Origin: an uncultured Pelagibacteraceae bacterium | Lineage (GTDB): Bacteria; Pseudomonadota; Alphaproteobacteria; Pelagibacterales; Pelagibacteraceae | Assembly: GCA_902552985.1 (NCBI GenBank) | Contig: CACDII010000003.1 | Location: forward strand, 62,001 to 126,000 | DNA: 64,000 nucleotides | Direction of reading: 5' to 3' | Part shown: one piece after another, positions 1 to 9,719 of the stretch | Position numbering within the stretch: the stretch's first letter is position 1 | How the letters are laid out: each line of letters starts with the position of its first letter | The notes under the pieces: generated by a model | What the model was told of the DNA's origin: nothing | Databases searched by the model: none | The model's input: only the letters and a program-made list of their open reading frames with translations | Program-made: the position numbers and the translations under genes

Positions 1-1754
1 GAATCTTTAATTCTTAAACTTATTCTTGCTTCATTATCTTTAATGGAGATGTAGGGATCAACAATTTCCTTTTTTATAGAGTCAGGAATTTTACCATATA
101 GGACTCCCATCTCTAAAGTTCCCAGAGGTTTATTGTTATTTAATTGAGCTCCAACTTTAAGAATTGAAGAAAAAGATAATACTTTACCAATAAACGGCAA
201 TTCTTCTAAATAATTATGAACTTTTTCAATTTTATCAATTTTATCTCTTGTGAACCAATATTTATTACTATCTTGTTCTTCATCTTCCCAATCATCAAAT
301 TCATCATCAGTTTCACTTTTTTCAATAGAAGGAAATTTAAGAATTATTTCAAGTGGAGTAGTGCCTCCCAATTCATCGTCAATAAGTTTCATACCTTTGT
401 AAATTTCAGTTTTTTTACTAAAGTAATTAATAAAACTATTTTCGACTTCTAATCGACTTATGCCGATTATACTTAAAACAATAATTAATCCAGTGATTGA
501 AAAAATTGATATTTTATTATTTATAGAAACTTGACCTAAAAATTTAGTAATTTTGGAATCTTTTTCATCTTTGATAATTGTCTTTTCAGAAGATAAAAAA
601 TTTAAAATTGTAGGCAATAAAGTAAAAGTTATTATAAATGAAGTGATCAAACCTAATGACATCATCCAACCAAAGTCAATAATTGGTTTTATTTCACTAA
701 AAATTAAAGATAAAAAAGCACAAATAGTAGTTAATACAGTATAAATTATAGGCCAAAACATTTTATAAGTAGTCATTGAAATTATTTCAGAATTTTTTAA
801 TTCAGGATTATTTTTTTTTAGTTGCAAAAAGCGAGTACTAACATGAATATTCATTGCCATTGTTAAAATTAACATTAAAGCGATAAAGTTTGACGATATA
901 ACTGTAACTTTCCAACCCAACAAACCAAGAAGCCCCATCATAATTAAGACGGAAAAAAAACAACTACTAATAGGTACTATGATCCATATAATGTTTCTAA
1001 AAACAAACCAAAGGGTTGCAATTATAAACAACAGAACACCTATTCCAAAAACAATAATGTCACTTTTAATAAACGACATCATGTCGTCAGCAATCATTGG
1101 TATTCCACCTAAGTGTATTTTTCCTACATTATTGTAGCTTTTAATTACTTCTCTTATCTGAAGTATGTTTTCGTGATTTTTTTTCTTCAAGTATTCTTTA
1201 TAATCTTCAATTTCTTCTTTATTTTTTAAATTTTTTAATTTTTCATCTTTTTTAATATTAACAATAATACCTGTTGTTTTTCCATTTTCGCTTATTACAA
1301 AATTTCTAAAAACAGGACTATTTAGAATTTCATTAAAACCTTTTTCTTTATCAATACCTTCACTTTTTAGAGTGCTAAAATTTTTAAGTTTTTCACTTAA
1401 AGTTTCATCTGTACTGCTGAGCAGAGGAATATCTAATAAAGTTATAACGCTATGTACCCAATTTAAACTTTGTATTTTGTATTTTAAACTTAGAAGATTA
1501 TTCATCGAAATCTCCGAAGTCATTGGCTCTGTAGGCGTATAGGTTAAAACTAAAAATTCTTTTGCTCCATATCTTTCTGTTATTTCTCTTAAATATTTTA
1601 GATCTGGATCACCTTCGATCAAAAGAGTATCTGAAGAAGCATCAAGTTTAAAATCTTTAGAAAAATATCCTAATCCTATAAGTGCAATAAATAATAGTAA
1701 TAGAACTGCCTTAGGCTTATTAAGAATAGTTTTTTGATAAAAATCAGCAAACAT
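1..1754 (-). CDS. RND/MMPL-superfamily exporter, partial (C-terminus beyond window edge)
   Basis: Hand translation from ATG at 1754 on the minus strand gives an open frame to the edge (MFADFYQKTILNKPKAVLLLLFIALIGLGYFSKDFKLDASSDTLL...), with hydrophobic TM clusters typical of MMPL/RND exporters. Missing from the ORF track because it runs off the edge. Confidence 0.85.
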   Translation of the reverse strand, partial: MFADFYQKTILNKPKAVLLLLFIALIGLGYFSKDFKLDASSDTLLIEGDPDLKYLREITERYGAKEFLVLTYTPTEPMTSEISMNNLLSLKYKIQSLNWVHSVITLLDIPLLSSTDETLSEKLKNFSTLKSEGIDKEKGFNEILNSPVFRNFVISENGKTTGIIVNIKKDEKLKNLKNKEEIEDYKEYLKKKNHENILQIREVIKSYNNVGKIHLGGIPMIADDMMSFIKSDIIVFGIGVLLFIIATLWFVFRNIIWIIVPISSCFFSVLIMMGLLGLLGWKVTVISSNFIALMLILTMAMNIHVSTRFLQLKKNNPELKNSEIISMTTYKMFWPIIYTVLTTICAFLSLIFSEIKPIIDFGWMMSLGLITSFIITFTLLPTILNFLSSEKTIIKDEKDSKITKFLGQVSINNKISIFSITGLIIVLSIIGISRLEVENSFINYFSKKTEIYKGMKLIDDELGGTTPLEIILKFPSIEKSETDDEFDDWEDEEQDSNKYWFTRDKIDKIEKVHNYLEELPFIGKVLSFSSILKVGAQLNNNKPLGTLEMGVLYGKIPDSIKKEIVDPYISIKDNEARISLRIKD

Positions 1755-1775
1755 ATGCTTATTATATATTTTATA

Positions 1776-3194
1776 TTAACTCGTTTGAGTATCTTTAAAT
1801 TTGGTAAACATTGCCTCAAACTCAAGCATTATGTTTCCAGTAGGTCCGTGTCTTTGTTTTCCAATAATTATTTCAGCTAGATTTGACACTTCATTCATCT
1901 TTGCTTGCCATTCAGCGTGTTCAACAGTAGCTGGTCTTGGCTCTTTTCTTTCAAGATAGTATGATTCTCTATAAACAAACATTACAACATCAGCGTCTTG
2001 TTCTATAGATCCCGACTCTCTTAAGTCTGATAATTGTGGTTTTTTATCATCACGTTGCTCAACCGCTCGAGATAATTGAGAAAGCGCAAGAACTGGTACA
2101 GATAATTCCTTTGCTATAGCTTTTAAACCTTGTGTGATTTCTGAAATTTCTTGAACTCTTCCATCTTTATTATTAACAGAAGCTCTCATTAATTGAATAT
2201 AATCAACAACAATTAAATCTAGGCCATGTAACCTTTTTATTCTTCGAGCTCTGTTACTTAAAGCTGCAATGCTAATAGCTGGTGTTTCGTCAATAAACAA
2301 TGGAAGCTCTGAAATATTTTTAGAGATTTCAATAAATTTATCAAATTGTTCCTCTGATATTCTCCCTCTTCTGATATCATTAGATTTTATTTTAGATTGC
2401 TCAGCTAAAATTCTTGTGGACAATTGTTCAGAAGACATTTCAAGAGAAAAAAAAGCGACTGATGTTTTTTTTCCTGACTCTTGCATTTTTTGAGCTGCAT
2501 TAAATGCAATATTTGTTGCAAGCGCAGTTTTACCCATTGAAGGTCTACCAGCAATTATAACCAAATCAGATTTATGAAGCCCTCCCAACCTATCGTCTAA
2601 ATCTCTTAATCCTGTAGGAACGCCAACGATACCTTCTTCATTTTTATATGCGTTTGAAGCCATCTCTATGGTTAATTTCATTGCTTCATCAAATTTAAGT
2701 AGCGCGGAACTTGATGAACCTTTTTCTGCTAGATCAAACAATAACCTTTCAGAATTTTCTATTATATTTTGTCCACTCACATTTAAATCATTTAGCTTGG
2801 CAGTATCAATTGTGTTTTCTGATATTTTAATTAATTCTCTTCTTACAAACATGTCATAAATAATTTTAGAATATTCTATAGCTTGTCTAGACGATGTAGA
2901 AAATTTTGTAATTTTAACTAAATATTCTGGAACATTAAGGTCATCTTTTTCATTTTCAAAATAATTTTTAAGAGTAATTGGGTTAGCGAGCATTCCTTTA
3001 TAAATAAGATTTTCAATAGCACTAAAAACTTTTTGGTGCATAGGATCAAAAAAATTTACACTAGTGATTATTGTGTTTACTTCATCGAATATTTCGTTAG
3101 AAACTAATATTGATCCAATTACAGATTGTTCAGCTTCTATATTGTTTGGCAATTCTTTAAAATTATCTTTAACTATGCTTAACCCAGTATTCAT
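1776..3194 (-). CDS. dnaB: Replicative DNA helicase DnaB
   Basis: Walker A GRPSMGKTA, LIVVDYIQLM and SLEMSSEQL motifs; full length 472 aa. Confidence 0.98.
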   Translation of the reverse strand: MNTGLSIVKDNFKELPNNIEAEQSVIGSILVSNEIFDEVNTIITSVNFFDPMHQKVFSAIENLIYKGMLANPITLKNYFENEKDDLNVPEYLVKITKFSTSSRQAIEYSKIIYDMFVRRELIKISENTIDTAKLNDLNVSGQNIIENSERLLFDLAEKGSSSSALLKFDEAMKLTIEMASNAYKNEEGIVGVPTGLRDLDDRLGGLHKSDLVIIAGRPSMGKTALATNIAFNAAQKMQESGKKTSVAFFSLEMSSEQLSTRILAEQSKIKSNDIRRGRISEEQFDKFIEISKNISELPLFIDETPAISIAALSNRARRIKRLHGLDLIVVDYIQLMRASVNNKDGRVQEISEITQGLKAIAKELSVPVLALSQLSRAVEQRDDKKPQLSDLRESGSIEQDADVVMFVYRESYYLERKEPRPATVEHAEWQAKMNEVSNLAEIIIGKQRHGPTGNIMLEFEAMFTKFKDTQTS

Positions 3195-3261
3195 TTTTAA
3201 ATTTTATATTAAAAAAACTTAAAAAAAATAATTAAAATTTACTGGGGAAAAAATTGTATAA

Positions 3262-3720
3262 TTATTGAGTAATCTCTGCTGGCAAAACTTCAATTAAAAT
3301 TTCTGATTGAATATCAGAATGTAAATTTATTTTTACTTTAAATACACCAAGAGATTTAATTTCTTTTTCTAGTTGTATTAAAGACGGTTTGATTTCTAAT
3401 TTTTCCTTTTCTAAAATTATTTTTGATATTTCTGTTGGTTTAACTGATCCATATAATTCTTTATTTTCTGTGCTAAGTTTTTTAATTGAATATTTTTTTC
3501 CGTTAATTTTTTCAGAAGTTCCTTTTGCTATTTTTTTTCTTTCTTGATCCTTTTTTGATAGTTCAGATTTAATTTTTTCAACCTGAGCAATATTTTCTTT
3601 TGAAGCATATAATCCTTTTTTATTAGCTATAAGATAGTTTCTTGCAAAACCTCTTTTAACATCAATTACTTCTCCGATTGATCCGATTTTTCTAATATTT
3701 TCTAACAATATAATTTTCAT
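3262..3720 (-). CDS. rplI: 50S ribosomal protein bL9
   Basis: N-terminus MKIILLENIRKIGSIGEVIDVKRGFARNYLI; next to rpsR/rpsF. Confidence 0.97.
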   Translation of the reverse strand: MKIILLENIRKIGSIGEVIDVKRGFARNYLIANKKGLYASKENIAQVEKIKSELSKKDQERKKIAKGTSEKINGKKYSIKKLSTENKELYGSVKPTEISKIILEKEKLEIKPSLIQLEKEIKSLGVFKVKINLHSDIQSEILIEVLPAEITQ

Positions 3721-3996
3721 CTAAATTAAAGCTAAATTTCTTGCCCTTTTAATTGAAATAGAAAGTTCACGTTGTTTTTTTTGACTTACACTTGTAATTC
3801 TTGAAGGTAATATTTTGCCATTTTCTGATGTATACCTTTTTAATAATTTAATATTTTTATAGTCGACTATAGGAGCACCTTTAACTGAAAGAGGGCATGA
3901 TTTTTTATACTTATATTTATTAGGTTGAAAAATACTTAATTTAGAAAAAGTACTTTGTTTATTTTTTTTGTTATAACCTTTTTTCTTTTTTAGCAT
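3721..3996 (-). CDS. rpsR: 30S ribosomal protein bS18
   Basis: IDYKN-like core and [32 protein letters not shown]-terminus. Confidence 0.96.
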   Translation of the reverse strand: MLKKKKGYNKKNKQSTFSKLSIFQPNKYKYKKSCPLSVKGAPIVDYKNIKLLKRYTSENGKILPSRITSVSQKKQRELSISIKRARNLALI

Positions 3997-3998
3997 AA

Positions 3999-4352
3999 TT
4001 AGGATTTATTATTTTTCTTCTTTTCAAATTCTTCTTTTTTTTCAAAGTAATTAGTTTCAAGATCAAATTTTTTGACTTTAACAGTCATGTATCTTAATAA
4101 ATTACTATCAATACTTTCATTTTTTTCTAATTCTTTTATAATTTTTCCACTTCCTTTAATTTTAAAATGGACATAGTTACCTTTTTTATTTTTTTTAATT
4201 ATGTATGCTAAGTTCAGTAATCCCCAATTTTCAGTTTTAACAATATCTCCATCATTTTTTTCAACTATTTTTGCGTATTTTTCTGTTAATTGCTTTAATT
4301 GACTAGGCGATACGTCTTGTCTAGCTACAATCGTATGTTCGTATAAATTCAT
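3999..4352 (-). CDS. rpsF: 30S ribosomal protein bS6
   Basis: [22 protein letters not shown]...[19 protein letters not shown]; synteny. Confidence 0.96.
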   Translation of the reverse strand: MNLYEHTIVARQDVSPSQLKQLTEKYAKIVEKNDGDIVKTENWGLLNLAYIIKKNKKGNYVHFKIKGSGKIIKELEKNESIDSNLLRYMTVKVKKFDLETNYFEKKEEFEKKKNNKS

Positions 4353-4439
4353 ATTTGTTATTTATTAAAAAATGAGGATATACTATTATAATTGTTTAAT
4401 TACAACAGTTAAAACCATAATATATTTTGAAATAAACAA

Positions 4440-5372
4440 ATGTTTTCAGTTATTTTTCCAGGTCAGGGCTCGCAATTGGTAGGCATGGGAAAGGATTTAT
4501 ATTTAAAATTTGAAATTGTTAAAAAATTATTTAATGAAGCTGATGAAATTTTGAATTTTCCAATTTCCAAATTAGTCCTTGAAGGACCTAAAAATGAACT
4601 AGATTTAACTGAAAATACTCAGCCAGCAATTTTTTTAGTTGGTTACTCTATATTCCAACTTATAAAAAAAGAATTTAATATTGATCTAAACAAAGCAAAT
4701 TTTTTTGCTGGACATTCTTTAGGAGAATATACAGCATTAGCATCAACTGAATGCTTAAGTTTTTCTCAAACTTTAAAAATACTAAAGGCAAGAGGAAATG
4801 CCATGCAAAGTGCCGTTCCAAAAGGCGAAGGAGGTATGTTAGCTATATTAGGTTCGGACTTAATAAAAATTGAAAATATTATTGAAGAAAATAAAAATAA
4901 ATATGAATGTTTTATAGCAAACGATAATTCAGTAGGACAAGTTGTAGCTAGTGGAAAAATTAATGATATAGATAAATTTGCCTCTGATTTAAAATTAAAT
5001 AATATTAAAAATATCAAATTACCAGTTAGCGCTCCTTTTCATTGTAACTTAATGAGTAAAGCTACTGAAATAATGAGTAAAAAGATTGAAAATCTAGAAT
5101 TTAAAAATCCAAAAAATATTTTAATTTCAAATGTTACCGGAAAAGAAATTTCAGATCCAGAATTAATAAAAAATTCATTAATTAAACAAATTGAGAGTAG
5201 AGTACGTTGGAGAGAAAGTGTTTTACTAATGATAGCAAAAGGAACTAATCAATTTATTGAGATTGGACCAGGTAAAGTTTTATCTGGATTAATTAAAAGA
5301 ATTGATAAAAATGTAAAAGTTAGTGCAATAAATACAGAAGAAGATATAAAGTTAATAAATATAAATGAATAG
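4440..5372 (+). CDS. fabD: Malonyl-CoA:ACP transacylase
   Basis: FPGQGSQ, GHSLGEYTA motifs; followed by fabG and acpP. Confidence 0.97.
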   Translation: MFSVIFPGQGSQLVGMGKDLYLKFEIVKKLFNEADEILNFPISKLVLEGPKNELDLTENTQPAIFLVGYSIFQLIKKEFNIDLNKANFFAGHSLGEYTALASTECLSFSQTLKILKARGNAMQSAVPKGEGGMLAILGSDLIKIENIIEENKNKYECFIANDNSVGQVVASGKINDIDKFASDLKLNNIKNIKLPVSAPFHCNLMSKATEIMSKKIENLEFKNPKNILISNVTGKEISDPELIKNSLIKQIESRVRWRESVLLMIAKGTNQFIEIGPGKVLSGLIKRIDKNVKVSAINTEEDIKLININE

Positions 5373-6102
5373 TTTTGAAAATAAAAGAGTAATTGTCACT
5401 GGGGCTACAGGAGGAATAGGAACTTCTGTTGTTGAAAAATTTATCGAAATGAAAGCTACAGTTTTAGCAACTGGTAGAAATGTTAGTAAACTAGAAGAAT
5501 TAAAAAAGAAATTTAAAAATTTAAAAATTCTTAACTTTGATACATCCAAACACGATGAGATTGAAAAATTTATCGATAGCTCATCTAGCGAGTTAGGAGG
5601 AGGTGTTGATATTTTAATTAATAATGCTGGTATCAATCAAGACAATCTATCTATTAGAATGGATATTGAAGAGTGGAAAAAAGTTATCGATATAAATTTG
5701 ACTTCAACTTTTTTGTTATCAAAATTTGCTATAAAAAAAATGCTTAAAAATAAATATGGAAAAATAGTTAATATAACTTCAGTAATAGGGCATACCGGAA
5801 ATGTAGGCCAGTCTAATTACGCAGCATCAAAAGGGGCTATTATTTCAATGTCAAAAAGTTTAGCTCTTGAATACGCAAAAAAAAATATCAACGTTAACTG
5901 TATATCACCAGGCTATATAACAACAAATATGACTGACCAAATTAATGAAAAATGGAAGGAAATTATTAAATCAAAAATACCGATGGATAAGTTTGGGTTA
6001 CCCAAAGATGTTGCAAATACAGTAATATTTTTATCTTCGGAGGAAGCAAGCTACATTACAGGACAAACTATACATGTTAATGGGGGCATGTATATGTCTT
6101 GA
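5365..6102 (+). CDS. fabG: 3-oxoacyl-ACP reductase
   Basis: SDR motif TGATGGIG, YAASKG, GGMYMS C-terminus; synteny. Confidence 0.97.
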   Translation: MNSFENKRVIVTGATGGIGTSVVEKFIEMKATVLATGRNVSKLEELKKKFKNLKILNFDTSKHDEIEKFIDSSSSELGGGVDILINNAGINQDNLSIRMDIEEWKKVIDINLTSTFLLSKFAIKKMLKNKYGKIVNITSVIGHTGNVGQSNYAASKGAIISMSKSLALEYAKKNINVNCISPGYITTNMTDQINEKWKEIIKSKIPMDKFGLPKDVANTVIFLSSEEASYITGQTIHVNGGMYMS

Positions 6103-6150
6103 CAAAGCTACTTTTTAATTTATTAAGAAAATATAACAAAAGGTAACAAT

Positions 6151-6390
6151 ATGTCTGATGATATTTCAAGCAAGGTAAAAAAAATCGTAGCCGATCATTT
6201 AGGAATAGACCAAGGGAAAGTAACAGATGAGTCAAGTTTTATAGATGATTTGGGCGCCGACAGTTTAGATACTGTTGAATTAGTAATGGCTTTTGAAGAA
6301 GAGTTTGGTTCGGAGATTTCTGATAGCGAGGCAGAAAAAATTCTCACTGTTGGTGACGCAATTAAATTTATTGAGAGCAAAAGTAATTAA
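6151..6390 (+). CDS. acpP: Acyl carrier protein
   Basis: [22 protein letters not shown] phosphopantetheine site. Confidence 0.98.
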   Translation: MSDDISSKVKKIVADHLGIDQGKVTDESSFIDDLGADSLDTVELVMAFEEEFGSEISDSEAEKILTVGDAIKFIESKSN

Positions 6391-6399
6391 AAAAAGTAA

Positions 6400-7032
6400 A
6401 TGTCCTTAAACAAAGATGGGATAATGATAATATTATCATCTCCATCTGGGGCTGGAAAAACAACGCTTACAAAATTATTGTCATCTACAAGAGATTTTGA
6501 AATTTCTATTTCACATACAACACGTAAACCAAGGATAAATGAAGTTGATGGTAAAGATTATTATTTTGTAAATAACGATAAGTTCCAAGAACTGATAAAA
6601 CAAGAAGAGTTTTTAGAATATGCAAAAGTATTCAATAATTATTATGGATCATCTAAAACACCAATAATAGAAAAACTAAAAAAAGGTAAAAATGTTCTTT
6701 TTGATATTGACTGGCAAGGCACTGAACAAATTAAAAGAAAGAAATTAGAATTTAAATCTATAACCTTTTTTGTATTACCTCCAAGTAAAGAAACTTTGTA
6801 TAAAAGACTTACAAATAGAGATATGAAAGATAAGTTAATTGTGGAAGAAAGAATGAAAGAGTTTAAGAAAGATCTTTTGCATTGGAAAGAGTATGACTAC
6901 GTAGTGATAAATGATAATTTAGAAACTTGTTTTAAAGAAATATCCAATCTGATCGACTCTGCAACAAATAATTCTTCAAATAAATATGATAAAAATTTAA
7001 TAGCAGAGCATGTGAAAAAATTAACTTCTTAA
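6400..7032 (+). CDS. gmk: Guanylate kinase
   Basis: [12 protein letters not shown]-loop, [21 protein letters not shown]. Confidence 0.97.
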   Translation: MSLNKDGIMIILSSPSGAGKTTLTKLLSSTRDFEISISHTTRKPRINEVDGKDYYFVNNDKFQELIKQEEFLEYAKVFNNYYGSSKTPIIEKLKKGKNVLFDIDWQGTEQIKRKKLEFKSITFFVLPPSKETLYKRLTNRDMKDKLIVEERMKEFKKDLLHWKEYDYVVINDNLETCFKEISNLIDSATNNSSNKYDKNLIAEHVKKLTS

Positions 7033-7812
7033 ATTCTCATACTCTTTAGTTATTTTATAGTAGGTTTCAGAAGAAATATTTTGAGGTCGGAGATTTAAAT
7101 CAATATCAAGTTTTTCAGAGATAGTTCTATAGTTTTTAAAAATTTTTTTAAAAGAATTTTTAATTTTTTTTCTTCTTTGACTAAAAAATATTCTTGTAAT
7201 CATTTCTAAATTTTTTGAATAATTAATAGAAAAATATTTAGCTTTTGGAGTAAATTTCAATAAAGTACTTTCAACTTTTGGTTTAGGGTAAAAACATGAA
7301 GAACTTATATCCATGACCTTTTCGACGTTTAGTCTCCAGTTTGATATAATTGATAATCTTCCATAATTTGTTGAATTTACTTTAGCAATAATTCTATTAG
7401 CAACTTCTTTTTGAAACATAAGAACTAGGCTTTTGAACCAATAATTTTTTTTGGTAGAAATAATCCATTTAGTTAATATTTTTGTAGAAATGTTATAAGG
7501 AAGATTTCCAAAAACAATTAATTGACTGTCTGAAATTTCATTTTCAGAAATTTTTAATATATCATTTTCAATTATATTAATTCGATCTTCGAATTTTTTT
7601 TTTAAAACTTCAATTAAATTTTTATCTTTCTCAATTACAAAAAATTTTTTCGGATTTTTTTTTAATATAAACTCAGTTAAATTTCCGGTTCCAGGACCAA
7701 CCTCTAAAATAAAATCATCGGAATTTATATGTTCTAATTCAACAATTTTTTTAATTATATTTTTATCAATTAAAAAATTTTGACCTAAACTTTTTTTTGG
7801 TTTAATTCGCAC
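7021..7812 (-). CDS. rsmA: 16S rRNA dimethyladenosine transferase (GTG start)
   Basis: [31 protein letters not shown] motifs. Confidence 0.97.
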   Translation of the reverse strand: MRIKPKKSLGQNFLIDKNIIKKIVELEHINSDDFILEVGPGTGNLTEFILKKNPKKFFVIEKDKNLIEVLKKKFEDRINIIENDILKISENEISDSQLIVFGNLPYNISTKILTKWIISTKKNYWFKSLVLMFQKEVANRIIAKVNSTNYGRLSIISNWRLNVEKVMDISSSCFYPKPKVESTLLKFTPKAKYFSINYSKNLEMITRIFFSQRRKKIKNSFKKIFKNYRTISEKLDIDLNLRPQNISSETYYKITKEYENLRS

Positions 7813-8782
7813 TTACTTTTTTTATAAATTTAAATGCTTCTATTAAACTTGATGGATCAGATATTTTTTTTCCAAGCATTTTATTGTTTGTTCCATGATC
7901 TGGGGATATTCTAATAAATGGCAGACCTAGTGTTATATTTATAGCTTTAAACTCATATAATGTTTTAATCGGGGTAAGAACTTGATCATGGTACATGCCT
8001 ATTATTACATTAAATTTTTTTCTATTTTTCGATAAAAACATTGTGTCAGCAGGAAATGGACCTTCAATATTTATCTTTTTTTTCTTTAGTATTTTAATAG
8101 CAGGTAAAATTATTTTTTTTTCCTCATTTTCAGGATTTTTAGTTTCACAATGAGGATTTAAACCGGTTATAGCAAATTTTGCTTTCTTGTTGAGTTTATT
8201 TTTATAAAAAAAATTAATTGCTTCAACTTTTTTAACTATTTTATTAATACTAATATTTTTAATAACATTTTTTAAAGATATATGGGTAGTAATAGGACTT
8301 ACAGATAGCTTTTCATTATAGATAAGCATCACTTCACTTCCTAATTTATTAGTTTTTTTAGATAAATATTCAGTAATACCTGGGTATTTTTTGCTTAAAA
8401 AATGTGTTTTTGAAACTGGTCCATTTATTAATACCATACTTTTTTTCTCTTCTAATAATTTCATAGCTTTTTTAAAACATTGTTCAATATAATTTTTTGA
8501 ACTTCTTGAAATTGTATCGATTATTTTTTTTTTATTAAAATCAATATTAATTAAGTTTATTTTTTTTGAAGAAGGTTTTAATTTGTTAATTTTTTTTTCA
8601 TTTACTAAATATATTTCATATTTATATCCTAGCTTTTTCATTTGACCTATTAAATTTTTTTTTGAAGCAATTAAAATTATTGGGAATTTTTTTAAAACAT
8701 TAGATTTATATGATTTAAAAAAAATTTCTAAAAAAGTACTATAAGGTTCTCCAGCAACTATTATAATAGGTTTAATTTTCAT
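7802..8782 (-). CDS. pdxA: 4-hydroxythreonine-4-phosphate dehydrogenase
   Basis: GLNPHCE, GPFPADTMF, MYHDQVLTPIK, SPDHGT motifs. Confidence 0.96.
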   Translation of the reverse strand: MKIKPIIIVAGEPYSTFLEIFFKSYKSNVLKKFPIILIASKKNLIGQMKKLGYKYEIYLVNEKKINKLKPSSKKINLINIDFNKKKIIDTISRSSKNYIEQCFKKAMKLLEEKKSMVLINGPVSKTHFLSKKYPGITEYLSKKTNKLGSEVMLIYNEKLSVSPITTHISLKNVIKNISINKIVKKVEAINFFYKNKLNKKAKFAITGLNPHCETKNPENEEKKIILPAIKILKKKKINIEGPFPADTMFLSKNRKKFNVIIGMYHDQVLTPIKTLYEFKAINITLGLPFIRISPDHGTNNKMLGKKISDPSSLIEAFKFIKKVSAN

Positions 8783-9719
8783 TTATTACAGAATCTTTTT
8801 CAACTTTTTTATAATAAATTTGTGAAAATTGATTTAGTTGTTTATTTTTTTCGTAATTAATTAATTTTTGCAATTCTTCATCAAAATCAACTTGAACTTT
8901 TTCCTCTTTAATATCATCTATTTTTAATATTAAAAAACCACCTGGCACAGTAATTGGTTCAGCAGTATATTCTCCAACTTTTAATAGTGATATTTTTTTA
9001 TAAATATTAGAAGATAGCTGACTACCTTTAATCCATCCAATTTCACCCCCAAATTTGGCGGAACCTGAAATACTAAAAATATTTGCAGTATTGTTAAAAC
9101 CAATGTCTTCAATGCTTTTTAATATTTTTTGTTTTTTTTCATCTATCTCTTCTTTAGTTAAAACATTAAAAAAAATTTCAGATAAAAAATATGATTTTGT
9201 TGGTTTTAAATCGTTAATCTCGCTTTTTAATCTATCTCTGAATAATTCTACATCAATGATTACTTTATCCTGGTATTTATTAAAAACCAATTGATTCCAA
9301 AGTGTTTCTATTTCTATTTTTTCCCTCATTTCATTTTCAGTAATATTAGCTATTTCTAAGAATTTTTTTACATCTAAATCATTTTCAATATTTAATTTTT
9401 TATAAAATTCATCAACATATTTATCTAATGAACTTGAAGTATAATTTGGTTCATAATATTTCAATATCTCGTCTCTTTTAACTTCTTGTCTTATTAGTGA
9501 GTTTTTAGCTATAGTATATAATTCATCTACTTTTAAATTTTTTAAGCTTTCATTATATGCAGTTAATAGTTTTTTTTCATTTTCAATATCTGATTTTGTA
9601 ATTATTTTATTATTCACTTTAACTTCTATGTAGTTTTTTTCTAAAGAATAACTTTTTGCAAGTAAAAGAAAAAATATAACTAAGAAAAAAATTACAGTTT
9701 TTTTTTGGTTAATTAGCAT
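8772..9719 (-). CDS. surA: SurA-like periplasmic chaperone / peptidylprolyl isomerase
   Basis: Signal peptide, SurA N-domain pattern, parvulin-like GGEIGWIKGSQL; adjacent to lptD and pdxA. Confidence 0.85.
   Translation of the reverse strand: MLINQKKTVIFFLVIFFLLLAKSYSLEKNYIEVKVNNKIITKSDIENEKKLLTAYNESLKNLKVDELYTIAKNSLIRQEVKRDEILKYYEPNYTSSSLDKYVDEFYKKLNIENDLDVKKFLEIANITENEMREKIEIETLWNQLVFNKYQDKVIIDVELFRDRLKSEINDLKPTKSYFLSEIFFNVLTKEEIDEKKQKILKSIEDIGFNNTANIFSISGSAKFGGEIGWIKGSQLSSNIYKKISLLKVGEYTAEPITVPGGFLILKIDDIKEEKVQVDFDEELQKLINYEKNKQLNQFSQIYYKKVEKDSVINEN

Noticed and set aside
216-744. Plus-strand ORFs 216..452 and 553..744
   Set aside because: Antisense to the MMPL exporter frame, Phe/Ile-rich low-complexity translation with no domain; shadow ORFs in AT-rich DNA.
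4353-4439. S6:S18-binding rpsF leader RNA
   Set aside because: The rpsF 5' region, read on the minus strand, lacks the CCG box expected of the known motif.
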